Assembly (NCBI RefSeq): GCF_036227605.1
Contig: NZ_CP109487.1
Span: forward strand, 3,112,001 to 3,176,000
Source of the DNA: Streptomyces sp. NBC_01439
GTDB taxonomy: Bacteria; Actinomycetota; Actinomycetes; Streptomycetales; Streptomycetaceae
Reading direction: 5' to 3'
Length of the DNA: 64,000 nt
Shown here one piece after another: positions 8,286 to 16,350 of this stretch (positions are counted from its first letter, which is position 1; every line of letters starts with the position of its first letter). Under the pieces are notes generated by a model, which made no database searches, was not told the origin of the DNA, and saw only the letters and a program-made list of their open reading frames with translations. Position numbers and translations under genes: made by a program.

Positions 8286-8456
8286 GCGTGGGGGATGCCC
8301 GGTGCGCAGGCGACGGTTACTTCTGGGGACCCGGAGGTCGTGGGTTCGAATCCCACCCGGCTCGTCACCCGCAAGGGAACGGGCCGGTGGAGCAGCCAGG
8401 TAGCTCGCCGGGCATAAAGTCCGCCGCCGACTCCCGATCTCGGGCATCCCCCACGC
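8286..8456 (+). ncRNA. yrlA: Y RNA 3, YrlA type with complete permuted tRNA cloverleaf
   Basis: The ends form a perfect 16-bp helix (8286-8301/8441-8456). The shared Ro-type strand (8298-8311) and GATCTC (8436-8441) flank a second helix 8309-8316/8421-8428. The tRNA-like core in permuted order: anticodon-stem 3' strand CCCGG 8330-8334, variable AGGTC, T arm 8340-8356 (loop TTCGAAT), acceptor 3' strand 8357-8363, closing hairpin with a GCAA tetraloop, acceptor 5' strand 8381-8387, TG, D arm 8390-8406, G, anticodon-stem 5' strand CCGGG 8408-8412. All four cloverleaf stems pair. It ends 39 bases before the Ro60 start. Confidence 0.87.
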
Positions 8457-8495
8457 AACGCCTCCCCCGCTTCCATCGAATTCGGGGGGATTCTC

Positions 8496-10085
8496 ATGGC
8501 TCGCTTCAACCAGCGCGCGTCCAAGTCGGCGCCCGCCTCAACCACTTCGCCGGTGCGCTCCACCGGCCCCGCCCGCACCGCTCAGGGCGGCCCGGGCCAC
8601 CTGCGCGACCCGCGCTCCGAGCTGTTCCTGCTCGCCGTCGCCAACTTCGTCACGCAGCGGACCGCCTACGAGGGCGGCGGGGCGCGCGACGACCGGTTCG
8701 CGGCGCTCGTGCGCACCCTCGCCGTCGAGGATCCCGCCTGGACGGCCGGCCTGCTGGGCTGGCTCCGCGGGGACGCGAACATGCGGACCGCCTCGCTCGT
8801 CGGCGCCGCCGAGTACGTGAAGGCCCGGCTCGACGCGGGCGCCACCGACGGGCCTTCGAACCGCCAGGTGGTCGACTCCGTCCTGCGGCGCGCGGACGAG
8901 CCCGGCGAACTGCTCGCCTACTGGACGGCGACGTACGGGCGCAACGTGCCCAAGCCCGTCAAGCGCGGCATCGCCGACGCCGTGCGCCGGCTGTACTCCG
9001 CCGCCTCGCTGCTGAAGTACGACACCGACTCCAAGGCCTTCCGATTCGGTGACGTCCTCAACCTCGTGCACGCCGCTCCCGACCCGGCCAAGGCCTGGCA
9101 GGGCGAACTGTTCCGGCACGCCCTCGACCGCAGGCACAATCCGGAGGGCGCCGAGGTCCCGGCGGGCAACCGGACCCTCGCGGCCCACCGGGCGCTGATG
9201 GAGCTGCCGGTCGCCGAACGGCGTGCCGTGGTCCTCGCCCCGGACGGGGTCGAGCGGCTCGCGGCGGCGGGCATGACCTGGGAGGCGCTGGCCGGTTGGC
9301 TGCAGGGGCCGATGGATGCGGCCGCCTGGGAGGCGGTCATCCCGTCCATGGGTGCGATGGCGCTGCTGCGCAACCTGCGCAACTTCGACCGGGCCGGGGT
9401 CTCGGACGCGGTGGCCGCGCAGGTCGCGGCGAGGATCTCCGACCCGGAGGTCGTCGCCCGGTCCCGGCAGTTCCCCTTCCGCTACCTGGCCGCCTATCAG
9501 CACGCGCCCTCGCTGCGCTGGTCGTACCCGCTGGAGCAGGCGCTCGGCCACTCGCTGGCCAACGTACCGGCGCTGCCGGGCCGCACCCTGGTCCTCGTCG
9601 ACCGGTCGGGGTCGATGTGGTCCCCGCTGTCGGACCGCTCCGAGCTCAACCGGGCGGATGCCGCGGCGATCTTCGGAACGGCGCTTGCACTGCGGGCGGA
9701 GCGGGCCGATCTGGTGCAGTTCGGTACGACCAGCGAGGTCGTCCCGTACGACCGCGGCGAGTCCGTGCTGAAGGTGCTGGAGCGGTTCGGGGACCTCGGC
9801 GGGACCTACACGGCCAAGGCGGTGAAGGAGCACTACGACGGTCACGACCGGGTGTTGATCGTCACCGACGAGCAGGCCGCCTCGTACGGCTACGGCGGCG
9901 ATCCGACCGCCGAGGTGCCGCCCGCGGTTCCGGTCTACACCTGGAACCTGGCCGGCTACCGGGTCGGGCACGCGCCGTCCGGTACCGAGAACCGGCACAC
10001 CTTCGGCGGGCTCACCGACGGGGCCTTCCGGATGGTGTCCCTGATCGAGGCGGGCCGCGACGCCGACTGGCCGTGGGTCTCCTGA
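8496..10085 (+). CDS. rsr: TROVE/vWA protein, bacterial Ro60 orthologue (Rsr)
   Basis: 529 residues. An N-terminal TROVE domain of HEAT-like helices (about 40-340; NFVTQRTAYEGG, TASLVGAAEYVKAR and KYDTDSKAFRFGDVL segments) is followed by a von Willebrand A domain with a MIDAS motif DRSGS at 369-373. Ro60 proteins are ring-shaped RNA binders: Y RNA binds the outer surface and damaged RNA ends enter the cavity. Bacterial Rsr works with PNPase and YrlA RNAs in RNA decay. The ATG follows GGGGGG at 8484-8489. Three Y RNAs lie immediately upstream on the same strand. No rtcB or rtcA is seen in the window. Confidence 0.93.
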   Translation: MARFNQRASKSAPASTTSPVRSTGPARTAQGGPGHLRDPRSELFLLAVANFVTQRTAYEGGGARDDRFAALVRTLAVEDPAWTAGLLGWLRGDANMRTASLVGAAEYVKARLDAGATDGPSNRQVVDSVLRRADEPGELLAYWTATYGRNVPKPVKRGIADAVRRLYSAASLLKYDTDSKAFRFGDVLNLVHAAPDPAKAWQGELFRHALDRRHNPEGAEVPAGNRTLAAHRALMELPVAERRAVVLAPDGVERLAAAGMTWEALAGWLQGPMDAAAWEAVIPSMGAMALLRNLRNFDRAGVSDAVAAQVAARISDPEVVARSRQFPFRYLAAYQHAPSLRWSYPLEQALGHSLANVPALPGRTLVLVDRSGSMWSPLSDRSELNRADAAAIFGTALALRAERADLVQFGTTSEVVPYDRGESVLKVLERFGDLGGTYTAKAVKEHYDGHDRVLIVTDEQAASYGYGGDPTAEVPPAVPVYTWNLAGYRVGHAPSGTENRHTFGGLTDGAFRMVSLIEAGRDADWPWVS

Positions 10086-10094
10086 GGCGGCGCG

Positions 10095-10820
10095 TCAGAC
10101 CTTCTCGCGCACCTGGGAGTTGTCATAGGGGCTGCCGTAGGGCGAGTCGTCGACGGACCCCCGCTCCATGAAGTCGGCGAATATGAGCACGATCATCACG
10201 GCACCCAGCAGGGCGCCGATCGAGCCCAGGATGATGCCGGCGAGCGCCATCCCGCCGTTGTTCGCCTCGCCCCGGCTCGCCTTGCCGCGGCCCAGCGCAC
10301 CGAAGACGATCGCGGCCGCCCCGAGCACGACCGCGAAGAAGCTGGTGATGCAGCCGACGACCGCGAGGATCCCGAGGACGAGCGCGGTGATGCCGAAGCC
10401 GTTGCTGGGCTGCACCCCGTAGGGCGGGTACCCGCTCTGGCCCGGGTACCCCGGGTACCCGCCTTGGCCCGGGTACCCCGGGTACCCGCTCTGGCCCGGG
10501 TATCCGGTCTGCCCGGGGTATCCGGCGTCGCCGGGGTATCCGTAGCCGGGCTGGGCCGGGTACCCGTACGCAGCGGACGCGGGCGGACCGGTCATCGGCG
10601 TCGGCGTCGGCGTCGGTATCGGAGCCTGGATCGGGGTCGGCGTCGGCGCGGACGGGGTGAACTGGTCGCCCGGCATCCCGGCGAGCGTCGGCTGGTCGTG
10701 CACGGACGGCGGGCCCGACACGCCCGGCGTCCCCTGCCCGCCCTGCGGCTTGCCCAGCTCCACCGCCGGCCGCTCCAGCGGCGCCCACGGGTCTCGCGGC
10801 TCGGGACTGCTGTCGGTCAT
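10095..10820 (-). CDS. DUF4190-type membrane protein with Gly/Tyr/Pro/Gln repeat region
   Basis: 241 residues. An N-terminal disordered Pro/Thr-rich part is followed by repeated GYPGQ and GYPGYPGQ units (about residues 85-130), then two hydrophobic segments separated by a small Gly/Ala/Lys-rich loop (about 143-172 and 190-212), as in DUF4190 proteins. Function is unknown; such proteins are probably membrane-anchored with a flexible cytoplasmic tail. It converges on the Ro60 gene with a 9-base gap and diverges from the deaminase gene. The repeat region produces tandem GC-rich DNA repeats. Confidence 0.8.
   Translation of the reverse strand: MTDSSPEPRDPWAPLERPAVELGKPQGGQGTPGVSGPPSVHDQPTLAGMPGDQFTPSAPTPTPIQAPIPTPTPTPMTGPPASAAYGYPAQPGYGYPGDAGYPGQTGYPGQSGYPGYPGQGGYPGYPGQSGYPPYGVQPSNGFGITALVLGILAVVGCITSFFAVVLGAAAIVFGALGRGKASRGEANNGGMALAGIILGSIGALLGAVMIVLIFADFMERGSVDDSPYGSPYDNSQVREKV
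10431..10560 (-). repeat. Tandem coding repeat (CCGGGTACC-type units)
   Basis: Short imperfect direct repeats built around CCCGGGTACCC, encoding Gly-Tyr-Pro-Gly-Gln units of the DUF4190 protein. The repeats stay in frame and sit wholly inside the gene, so this is a protein-level low-complexity region prone to slippage, not a CRISPR or intergenic repeat. Confidence 0.7.
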
Positions 10821-10930
10821 ACGGCGCCCCCCTCTCGTACAGCCATGCTAAGCGCTGCCACCGACAGTCACGGGCGTGCCTACGATGAATCCCGACCTGC
10901 CCGCACCCGCGTCCTCCCGGAGGCACCCCC

Positions 10931-11956
10931 ATGACCGACCTGCACCCCTTCATCGCGGGACTGCCCAAGGCCGAACTCCACGTCCACCACGTCGGCTCGG
11001 CATCCCCGCGCATCGTGGCCGAGCTCGCCTCCCGGCACCCCGACTCGAAGGTCCCCACCGACCCCGAGGCCCTCGCCGACTACTTCACCTTCACCGACTT
11101 CGCGCACTTCATCGAGGTCTACCTGTCGGTGGTCGACCTGGTCCGCACCCCGGACGACGTGCGCACCCTCACCTTCGAAGTCGCCCGCGACATGGCCCGG
11201 CAGAACATCCGCTACGCCGAACTGACCATCACCCCGTACTCCTCCACCCGCCGCGGCATCGACGAGAAGGCCTTCATGGAGGCCATCGAGGACGCCCGCC
11301 GGGCCGCCGAGACCGAACTCGGCGTCATCCTGCGCTGGTGCTTCGACATCCCCGGCGAGGCCGGCCTGGAGGCCGCCGCCGAGACCGCCCGGCTCGCCGT
11401 CGACCACCGCCCCGAGGGCCTGGTCTCCTTCGGCCTCGGCGGCCCCGAGATCGGCGTCCCGCGCCCGCAGTTCAAGCCGTACTTCGACGCCGCCCGCGCC
11501 GCCGGTCTGCGCAGCGTCCCGCACGCCGGCGAGACCACCGGCCCGGAGACGATCTGGGACGCCATCCGCGAGCTCGGCGCCGAGCGCATCGGCCACGGCA
11601 CCAGCGCCACCCAGGACCCGGAACTGCTGGCGTACCTCGCCGAGCACCGGATCGCGCTGGAGGTCTGCCCGACCTCCAACATCGCGACCCGCGCGGTGAC
11701 CGACCTCGACCGGCACCCCGTCAAGGAGATGGTCGCGGCGGGCGTGCTCGTCACCATCAACAGCGACGACCCGCCGATGTTCGGATCCGACCTGAACAAC
11801 GAGTACGCCGTGGCCGCCCGCCTCCTCGAGCTCGACGAGCGCGGGCTCGCGCAGCTCGCCAAGAACGCCGTCGAGGCCTCCTTCCTGGACCCGGCCGGCA
11901 AGGCCGCGTTGAACGCGGAGATCGACGCGTACACCGAGGAATGGCTCGCGCGCTGA
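10931..11956 (+). CDS. add: Adenosine deaminase family protein (adenosine or aminodeoxyfutalosine deaminase)
   Basis: 341 residues, amidohydrolase-fold deaminase. Metal and catalytic residues visible: H17 and H19, H198 and E201 (HAGE), the GHGT block, and D279-D280 (NSDDPP). The usual HLHLEGSL opening is instead HVHHVGSAS. Hydrolytic deamination of an adenine nucleoside is the expected reaction. Because Streptomyces makes menaquinone by the futalosine route, aminodeoxyfutalosine is an alternative substrate. The start ATG follows GGAGG at good spacing. It lies 36 bases before the glycerophosphodiesterase gene, possibly co-transcribed. Confidence 0.88.
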   Translation: MTDLHPFIAGLPKAELHVHHVGSASPRIVAELASRHPDSKVPTDPEALADYFTFTDFAHFIEVYLSVVDLVRTPDDVRTLTFEVARDMARQNIRYAELTITPYSSTRRGIDEKAFMEAIEDARRAAETELGVILRWCFDIPGEAGLEAAAETARLAVDHRPEGLVSFGLGGPEIGVPRPQFKPYFDAARAAGLRSVPHAGETTGPETIWDAIRELGAERIGHGTSATQDPELLAYLAEHRIALEVCPTSNIATRAVTDLDRHPVKEMVAAGVLVTINSDDPPMFGSDLNNEYAVAARLLELDERGLAQLAKNAVEASFLDPAGKAALNAEIDAYTEEWLAR

Positions 11957-11992
11957 CGCGTTCCCGGCAACTGTGCCCCTGAGAATGGGAAC

Positions 11993-12682
11993 ATGAGCAC
12001 TCTGACTGCCGTCGGTCACCGCGGCGATCCCTACCGTGTCCGTGAGAACACCCTGGCCTCGATCCGCTCCGCCTTCGCGCGCGGGGCGGACGCCGTCGAG
12101 ATCGACGTACGGCTGACCCGGGACGGGGTGCCGGTCCTCCTCCACGACGAGACGCTCCAGCGGCTGTGGGGCCACGACGTACGCCTCGACGAGGTCACGG
12201 CCCCACAGCTGAAGGGACTGACGCTGGGCGGCGTCCCCACGCTGCGCGACGCCTTGGCGGCCGCCGGGTCGGGCCGGCTGATGCTCGACCTGCCCGGCGC
12301 CACGCCCGAGGCGGTGCGGATCGTCGTGGGCGAGGTCCGCGAGTGCGGGGCGCGCGAGCGGACGTACTACTGCGCGGGCCCGAACACGATGCTGGCGGTC
12401 CGCGCCGCCGATCCGGGCGCGGAGATCGCACTGACCTGGACCTCGCTGTCGCCGCCGCGGCGGGCGCTGATCGATGCCGTGGCACCGCGCTGGCTCAACT
12501 ACCGCTTCGGACTGGTGAGCCGGGAGCTGGTGGACGCGCTCCACCGGGACGGCCTGCTGGTATCGGCCTGGACCGCGGACACCAAGCGGACGATGAAGGG
12601 CCTCGTCGCGGCGGGGGTCGACTCGATCACCACGAACCGGCTGGACGCGCTGACGGCGGTACGGACCGGGCTCGGGCGGTGA
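11993..12682 (+). CDS. Glycerophosphodiester phosphodiesterase family protein
   Basis: 229 residues, GDPD TIM-barrel. Active-site blocks visible: GHRG at 8-11, E18-N19, an EIDVRLTRDG block and LLHDETL, then a C-terminal VSAWTADTKRTM segment. Expected to hydrolyse glycerophosphodiesters to glycerol-3-phosphate and an alcohol. No signal peptide, so intracellular. Its TGA overlaps the GTG start of the following histidine kinase, suggesting co-transcription, although a functional link is not obvious. Confidence 0.88.
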   Translation: MSTLTAVGHRGDPYRVRENTLASIRSAFARGADAVEIDVRLTRDGVPVLLHDETLQRLWGHDVRLDEVTAPQLKGLTLGGVPTLRDALAAAGSGRLMLDLPGATPEAVRIVVGEVRECGARERTYYCAGPNTMLAVRAADPGAEIALTWTSLSPPRRALIDAVAPRWLNYRFGLVSRELVDALHRDGLLVSAWTADTKRTMKGLVAAGVDSITTNRLDALTAVRTGLGR

Positions 12683-13845
12683 TACGGGCCTTCCGGGAGG
12701 GCGTCCGCGGCACCGATCCGCGGTGGCAGGACCTGGGCCTGACCCTGCTGGTGCAGTTGGCCGTCACCATGCCGTTCGTCGTGCCCCGGTCACCCGATCT
12801 CCCTCCCGTGAGCTGGCTCTCGTACGCGATGACCACGGCCGGCGTGCTGCCCCTGATCTGGCGCCGCCGGGCGCCGGTGGCGGTGCTGGCGGCGATCCTG
12901 GCCGTCGGGGGGATCTACAAGGTCACCGTTGACGGGCCGGGCCAGCCGCTGCCGTACGCGGGCCTCATCGCCTTCTACACGGTCGCCCTGCAGTGCACCC
13001 TGCGGGTGCGCGCCGCCGTGGGGCTGGCCACCGTGATGGTGGTGGCCGCGTCAGTGGGCTGGGAGACGGGAACGGCGCGAGAACTGCTGTTCACGCTCTT
13101 CGTCTCGGCGGCGGCCTACGCCCTGGGACGGCTCCAGCACGCGCGGCAGGCCCACACCGAGGCCGCCCTGGCCCGCGCCGCCGAGCTGGAGCGTGCCAAT
13201 CGGATCGAGGCGGAGCAGGCTGCCGCACGCGAACGGGCCAGGATCGCACGGGAGATGCACGACGTCCTCTCGCACGCGGTCAGCATCATGATCGTGCAGG
13301 CGGAGGCCGGACCGGTGGCCGTGCGCAGGGCCCCGGAGCGGGCCGAGGCGGCCTTCGAGGCGATCGCGGAGACGGGGCGGGACGCCATGGCACAGCTGCG
13401 CGCGATGCTGGGTGTGCTGCGCACCGAGGAAGCCGCGCCCCGGAGCCCGCAGCCGGGGATCTCCGGGCTGGCGGAGCTGGTGGACCGGGTGCGGGCCAGC
13501 GGACTGCGGGTGGGGTACGGGCGGAGCGGCGCGGTGCGCGAGCTGCCGGCCGCGTTGGAGGCGACCGTGTACCGGGTGGTGCAGGAAGCCCTGACCAACG
13601 TGGTCAAGCACGCCGGGGCTTCGGCGGCGGACGTCACGCTCGTGTACGGACCGGGAACGCTCACGGTGACGGTCACGGACGACGGCCGGGGACCCGGTGA
13701 CGCCTCGGGCGGGCACGGGCTGATCGGGATCCGCGAGCGGGCGGCGGCCCATGGCGGTACTGCCGAGTCCGGCCCGGGTCCGGACGGGGCCGGGTATGCG
13801 GTGCGGGTGTCCCTTGTAACCTCGCGCCTGGAGGTGGGCAATTGA
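12679..13845 (+). CDS. Two-component sensor histidine kinase (HisKA_3/NarL-partner type)
   Basis: 388 residues from GTG 12679 (4-base overlap with the preceding gene). The N-terminal part has about four to five membrane spans (residues 15-150), then a coiled linker, the phospho-acceptor helix with His194 (REMHDVLSH), and a C-terminal HATPase domain with the N-box (VVQEALTNVVKHA) and a DDGRG glycine box. No extracellular sensing domain of size, so it probably senses a membrane signal. Overlaps the response-regulator gene by four bases. Confidence 0.92.
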   Translation: MIRAFREGVRGTDPRWQDLGLTLLVQLAVTMPFVVPRSPDLPPVSWLSYAMTTAGVLPLIWRRRAPVAVLAAILAVGGIYKVTVDGPGQPLPYAGLIAFYTVALQCTLRVRAAVGLATVMVVAASVGWETGTARELLFTLFVSAAAYALGRLQHARQAHTEAALARAAELERANRIEAEQAAARERARIAREMHDVLSHAVSIMIVQAEAGPVAVRRAPERAEAAFEAIAETGRDAMAQLRAMLGVLRTEEAAPRSPQPGISGLAELVDRVRASGLRVGYGRSGAVRELPAALEATVYRVVQEALTNVVKHAGASAADVTLVYGPGTLTVTVTDDGRGPGDASGGHGLIGIRERAAAHGGTAESGPGPDGAGYAVRVSLVTSRLEVGN

Positions 13846-14510
13846 CGATCCGTGTGGTGGTGGCCGATGACCAGGAGCTGGTGCGCAGCGGCTTCGCGAT
13901 GATCCTCGGCGTCCAGGAGGACATCGAGGTCGTGGCGGAGGTGGGGGACGGTGCGGCGGCGGTAGAGGCGGTGGCCCGGCTCGCGCCGGACGTGGCACTG
14001 CTGGACATCAGGATGCCGGTGCTGGACGGGATCGAGGCGTGCCGGACGATTTCGGCGGGGAGCGCGTGCCGCACGGTGATGCTCACGACTTTCGACTCGG
14101 ACGAGTACGTGTACGAGGCCCTGCACGCGGGGGCGAGCGGGTTCCTGCTGAAGGACGTGCGGCGGGACGACCTGGTGCACGCGGTACGGGTGGTGGCGGC
14201 GGGCGAGTCGCTGCTGGCGCCGTCGGTGGCGCGGCGGCTGATCGAGGAGTACACGACGGCGACGGCGCGGCCCGCCCTTCCGGCGGACCGGCTGGAGGTG
14301 CTGACGGCGCGGGAACGGGAGACGCTGCTGCACCTGGGGCGGGGCCTGTCCAACGCGGAGATCGCGGCGTCGCTGGTGGTGAGCGAGCACACGGTGAAGT
14401 CGCACGTGGGGAACGTGCTGGCGAAGCTGGGACTGCGGGACCGGATCCAGGCGGTGATCTGCGCGTACGAGACGGGCCTGATCGCGGCGGGTACTCCCTC
14501 TGGGGAGTGA
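13842..14510 (+). CDS. NarL/LuxR-family response regulator
   Basis: 222 residues. Receiver domain with phospho-acceptor Asp55 (LLDIRMP) and a C-terminal LuxR-type helix-turn-helix (LTARERETLLHLGRGLSNAEIA, then SEHTVKSHVGNVLAKL). The start is TTG 13842, supported by GGAGGTG at 13831-13837 and the overlap with the kinase stop. Forms a pair with the upstream kinase. The next gene, a secreted serine hydrolase, has repeated ACCCCTCTG motifs in its upstream region that could be its target. Confidence 0.93.
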   Translation: MTIRVVVADDQELVRSGFAMILGVQEDIEVVAEVGDGAAAVEAVARLAPDVALLDIRMPVLDGIEACRTISAGSACRTVMLTTFDSDEYVYEALHAGASGFLLKDVRRDDLVHAVRVVAAGESLLAPSVARRLIEEYTTATARPALPADRLEVLTARERETLLHLGRGLSNAEIAASLVVSEHTVKSHVGNVLAKLGLRDRIQAVICAYETGLIAAGTPSGE

Positions 14511-14561
14511 GGGGACGGCGTGTCGCCTCCCCCGGGCCGGCTAGTTGTCGTACCGGTGAAA

Positions 14562-14596
14562 ACCCCTCTGGATGGTGATCCGCAACTACCCCTCTG
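14562..14596. promoter_or_regulatory. Direct repeats ACCCCTCTG upstream of serine hydrolase
   Basis: ACCCCTCTG occurs at 14562-14570 and 14588-14596 (26 bases apart), and a related palindrome ACTCCCTCTGGGGAGT sits at the end of the response-regulator gene (about 14493-14508). A possible binding-site array for the adjacent NarL-type regulator; no promoter hexamers are clear. Confidence 0.35.
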
Positions 14597-14659
14597 ACCT
14601 GGAGCATTGAGGTCATCGGGGCAGACGGCTCCGATGCATCACAGGGGGAGCACACCACC

Positions 14660-15859
14660 ATGAATGCACGTACGCGCACGCTGATCGCAGCCGCCCTGGT
14701 CCTGGGGATCGCGTCCGGTCCGGCCGTCGCGCACGCCGCTCCGGTCCCCGCGCCGGCGGCGGCCGCAGCGGGCCTCTACACGCCCCTCGTTCCGACCCCG
14801 CCGAATGCGGCGGTACTGGAACGGGCGATGGCCGGTCTCGGGGCGGAACACAAGGACGCGACCGCCGCGCTGGTCCGCGTCGGGGGTACGAGCGGCAGCT
14901 GGCGGGGCAGTTCCGGTGTCGCGGACGTCGCCACTGGGCGGGCGGCCATCGACCAGGGGAGGTTCCGGGCGGGGTCGGTGACCAAGACCTTCACCGCGGC
15001 GGTGGTCCTCCAGCTGGCGGCCGAGGGTCGGGTGGACCTGGACCGGCCGGTCCGGCGGTACCTGCCCGGGACCGTCCCCGATGCCTACGGCGCGGTCACC
15101 GTACGGCAGTTGCTCAACCACACGAGCGGCATACCGGCGGCGGACGGCCCGGGCGACTCGTTCGAGGCGCAGTGGGAGCACCGCTTCGATGTGACCGACC
15201 CGCGAGACCAGCTGGTCAATGCCCTCGCGAAGAAGCGGGAGTTCACCCCGGGCTCGGCCCAGCACTACCTGAACATCAACTACACCTTGCTGGGCGTGCT
15301 CGTCGAGAAGGTGACCGGCACCTCGTACGAGGAGGCGGTCGGCCGGCGGATCCTGAGGCCGCTCGGTCTGCATCAGACCTCGTTCCCGTCCCGGACGCAG
15401 ACGAGGATCCCCGGCCCGCACAACCGTGGTTACCAGGCGATAGCCAAGGTGGACGGCTCCCGGGAGCTGCGGGACGTGACCGAGTGGAACTCCTCGGACC
15501 GCTGGGCGGCGGGGGACATCATCTCGACCACGGCCGATCTGGAGCGGTTCACCAAGGCCCTGTTCAGCGGGCGGGTCGTACCGGCGGCCCAGCTGGAGGA
15601 GATGTTCACGGTGCCCGATGTGAAAACCTTCGGCAACGGGAAGGCCGCCGAGATGACGGCGGGAATGTCCAGGGTCACCCTGCCGGACGGCACGGTGCTG
15701 TGGGGCAAGTCCGGTGGCCGGCACGGGTACAGCACCGGCATGGGCGCGACCCGGGACCTGTCCCGCACCTTGGTCTACTCGGTCAACGCCACGAACGCCA
15801 AGGGCGAGGAGACGAACCCGGTGGTCCTGGGGATCGTGATGGCGGCCTTCGCCCGGTAG
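14660..15859 (+). CDS. Secreted serine hydrolase (class C beta-lactamase / D-Ala-D-Ala carboxypeptidase family)
   Basis: 399 residues with a Sec signal peptide (positive N-terminus, hydrophobic core, cleavage probably near residues 28-30 after AHA). Active-site motifs of the penicillin-recognising family: S106-V-T-K109, Y203-L-N205 and a KTG-equivalent H355-G356-Y357. Exported and probably acting on peptidoglycan peptides or D-amino-acid esters/amides; true beta-lactamase activity is not implied. The ATG follows an AGGGGGAG ribosome site. Located just after a two-component system that may regulate it. Confidence 0.87.
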   Translation: MNARTRTLIAAALVLGIASGPAVAHAAPVPAPAAAAAGLYTPLVPTPPNAAVLERAMAGLGAEHKDATAALVRVGGTSGSWRGSSGVADVATGRAAIDQGRFRAGSVTKTFTAAVVLQLAAEGRVDLDRPVRRYLPGTVPDAYGAVTVRQLLNHTSGIPAADGPGDSFEAQWEHRFDVTDPRDQLVNALAKKREFTPGSAQHYLNINYTLLGVLVEKVTGTSYEEAVGRRILRPLGLHQTSFPSRTQTRIPGPHNRGYQAIAKVDGSRELRDVTEWNSSDRWAAGDIISTTADLERFTKALFSGRVVPAAQLEEMFTVPDVKTFGNGKAAEMTAGMSRVTLPDGTVLWGKSGGRHGYSTGMGATRDLSRTLVYSVNATNAKGEETNPVVLGIVMAAFAR

Positions 15860-15862
15860 GCA

Positions 15863-16327
15863 TCAGGCGGGCATCGCCTCAAGTCGCTTGATCATCCGGC
15901 GGAGCACCAGCAAGGGAATCACCCCGAAGACTCCGAACGACATGTCGATGACGCTCCACCAGATGGGGATGCCCCGGATCGGGCCGCATATCAGGGCCAG
16001 TGGAATCACTCCGGCGCAAGCGATCATGCCGGCTTCGATGATCCAGATGTTGCGGACCGGGTCGCGGTGGACCCCGTAGAAGAAGACGGCGATGACGAGG
16101 TGGGCGAAGGCGAGCCAGTCGGTGCCGTAGAGGAGGAAGGGGTAGTCGGCGTCGGCCCGATCCAGCCCGTCGCCCACACGTCGTAGCCACTCGTTGTCGA
16201 TCAGCGCATTGGCCCAACGGAGTTCGCTGACCAGGGGGAAGGCCGTGAGGCCGCTGAGTACCAGGCAGATCAGGAACAGGGTCAACCAGGCACGGATCCG
16301 CCGCTCAAGGGCGCTTCTCTCGCTCAT
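15863..16327 (-). CDS. Small membrane protein of unknown function
   Basis: 154 residues from ATG 16327 (an ATG at 16357 would add ten residues but lies within a palindromic operator-like element). About four hydrophobic segments: near 16-36, 72-90, 100-115 and 120-140. No family recognised with certainty. Convergent with the serine hydrolase, three bases apart. Its upstream region holds the double dyad at 16351-16384, which may control it. Confidence 0.7.
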   Translation of the reverse strand: MSERSALERRIRAWLTLFLICLVLSGLTAFPLVSELRWANALIDNEWLRRVGDGLDRADADYPFLLYGTDWLAFAHLVIAVFFYGVHRDPVRNIWIIEAGMIACAGVIPLALICGPIRGIPIWWSVIDMSFGVFGVIPLLVLRRMIKRLEAMPA

Positions 16328-16350
16328 GGAAGGAAGCCTACGCCCATTTC

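Noticed and set aside
8100..8410. Two canonical tRNA genes (T arms at 8109 and 8340, D arms at 8147 and 8390)
   Set aside because: In both cases the T arm comes before the D arm and the acceptor stem is closed by a loop with no CCA, so the parts are permuted modules of Y RNAs, not mature tRNA genes.
8100..8410. Permuted tRNA genes of the algal/archaeal type
   Set aside because: Those excise a spacer bearing a CCA and yield a functional tRNA. Here the acceptor ends are joined by a 5-base loop or a stable hairpin and the rest is wrapped in a shared Ro-binding helix, matching YrlA RNAs.
10431..10560. CRISPR-like or intergenic tandem repeat
   Set aside because: The units are in frame within a DUF4190 gene and encode Gly-Tyr-Pro-Gly repeats; no unique spacers.
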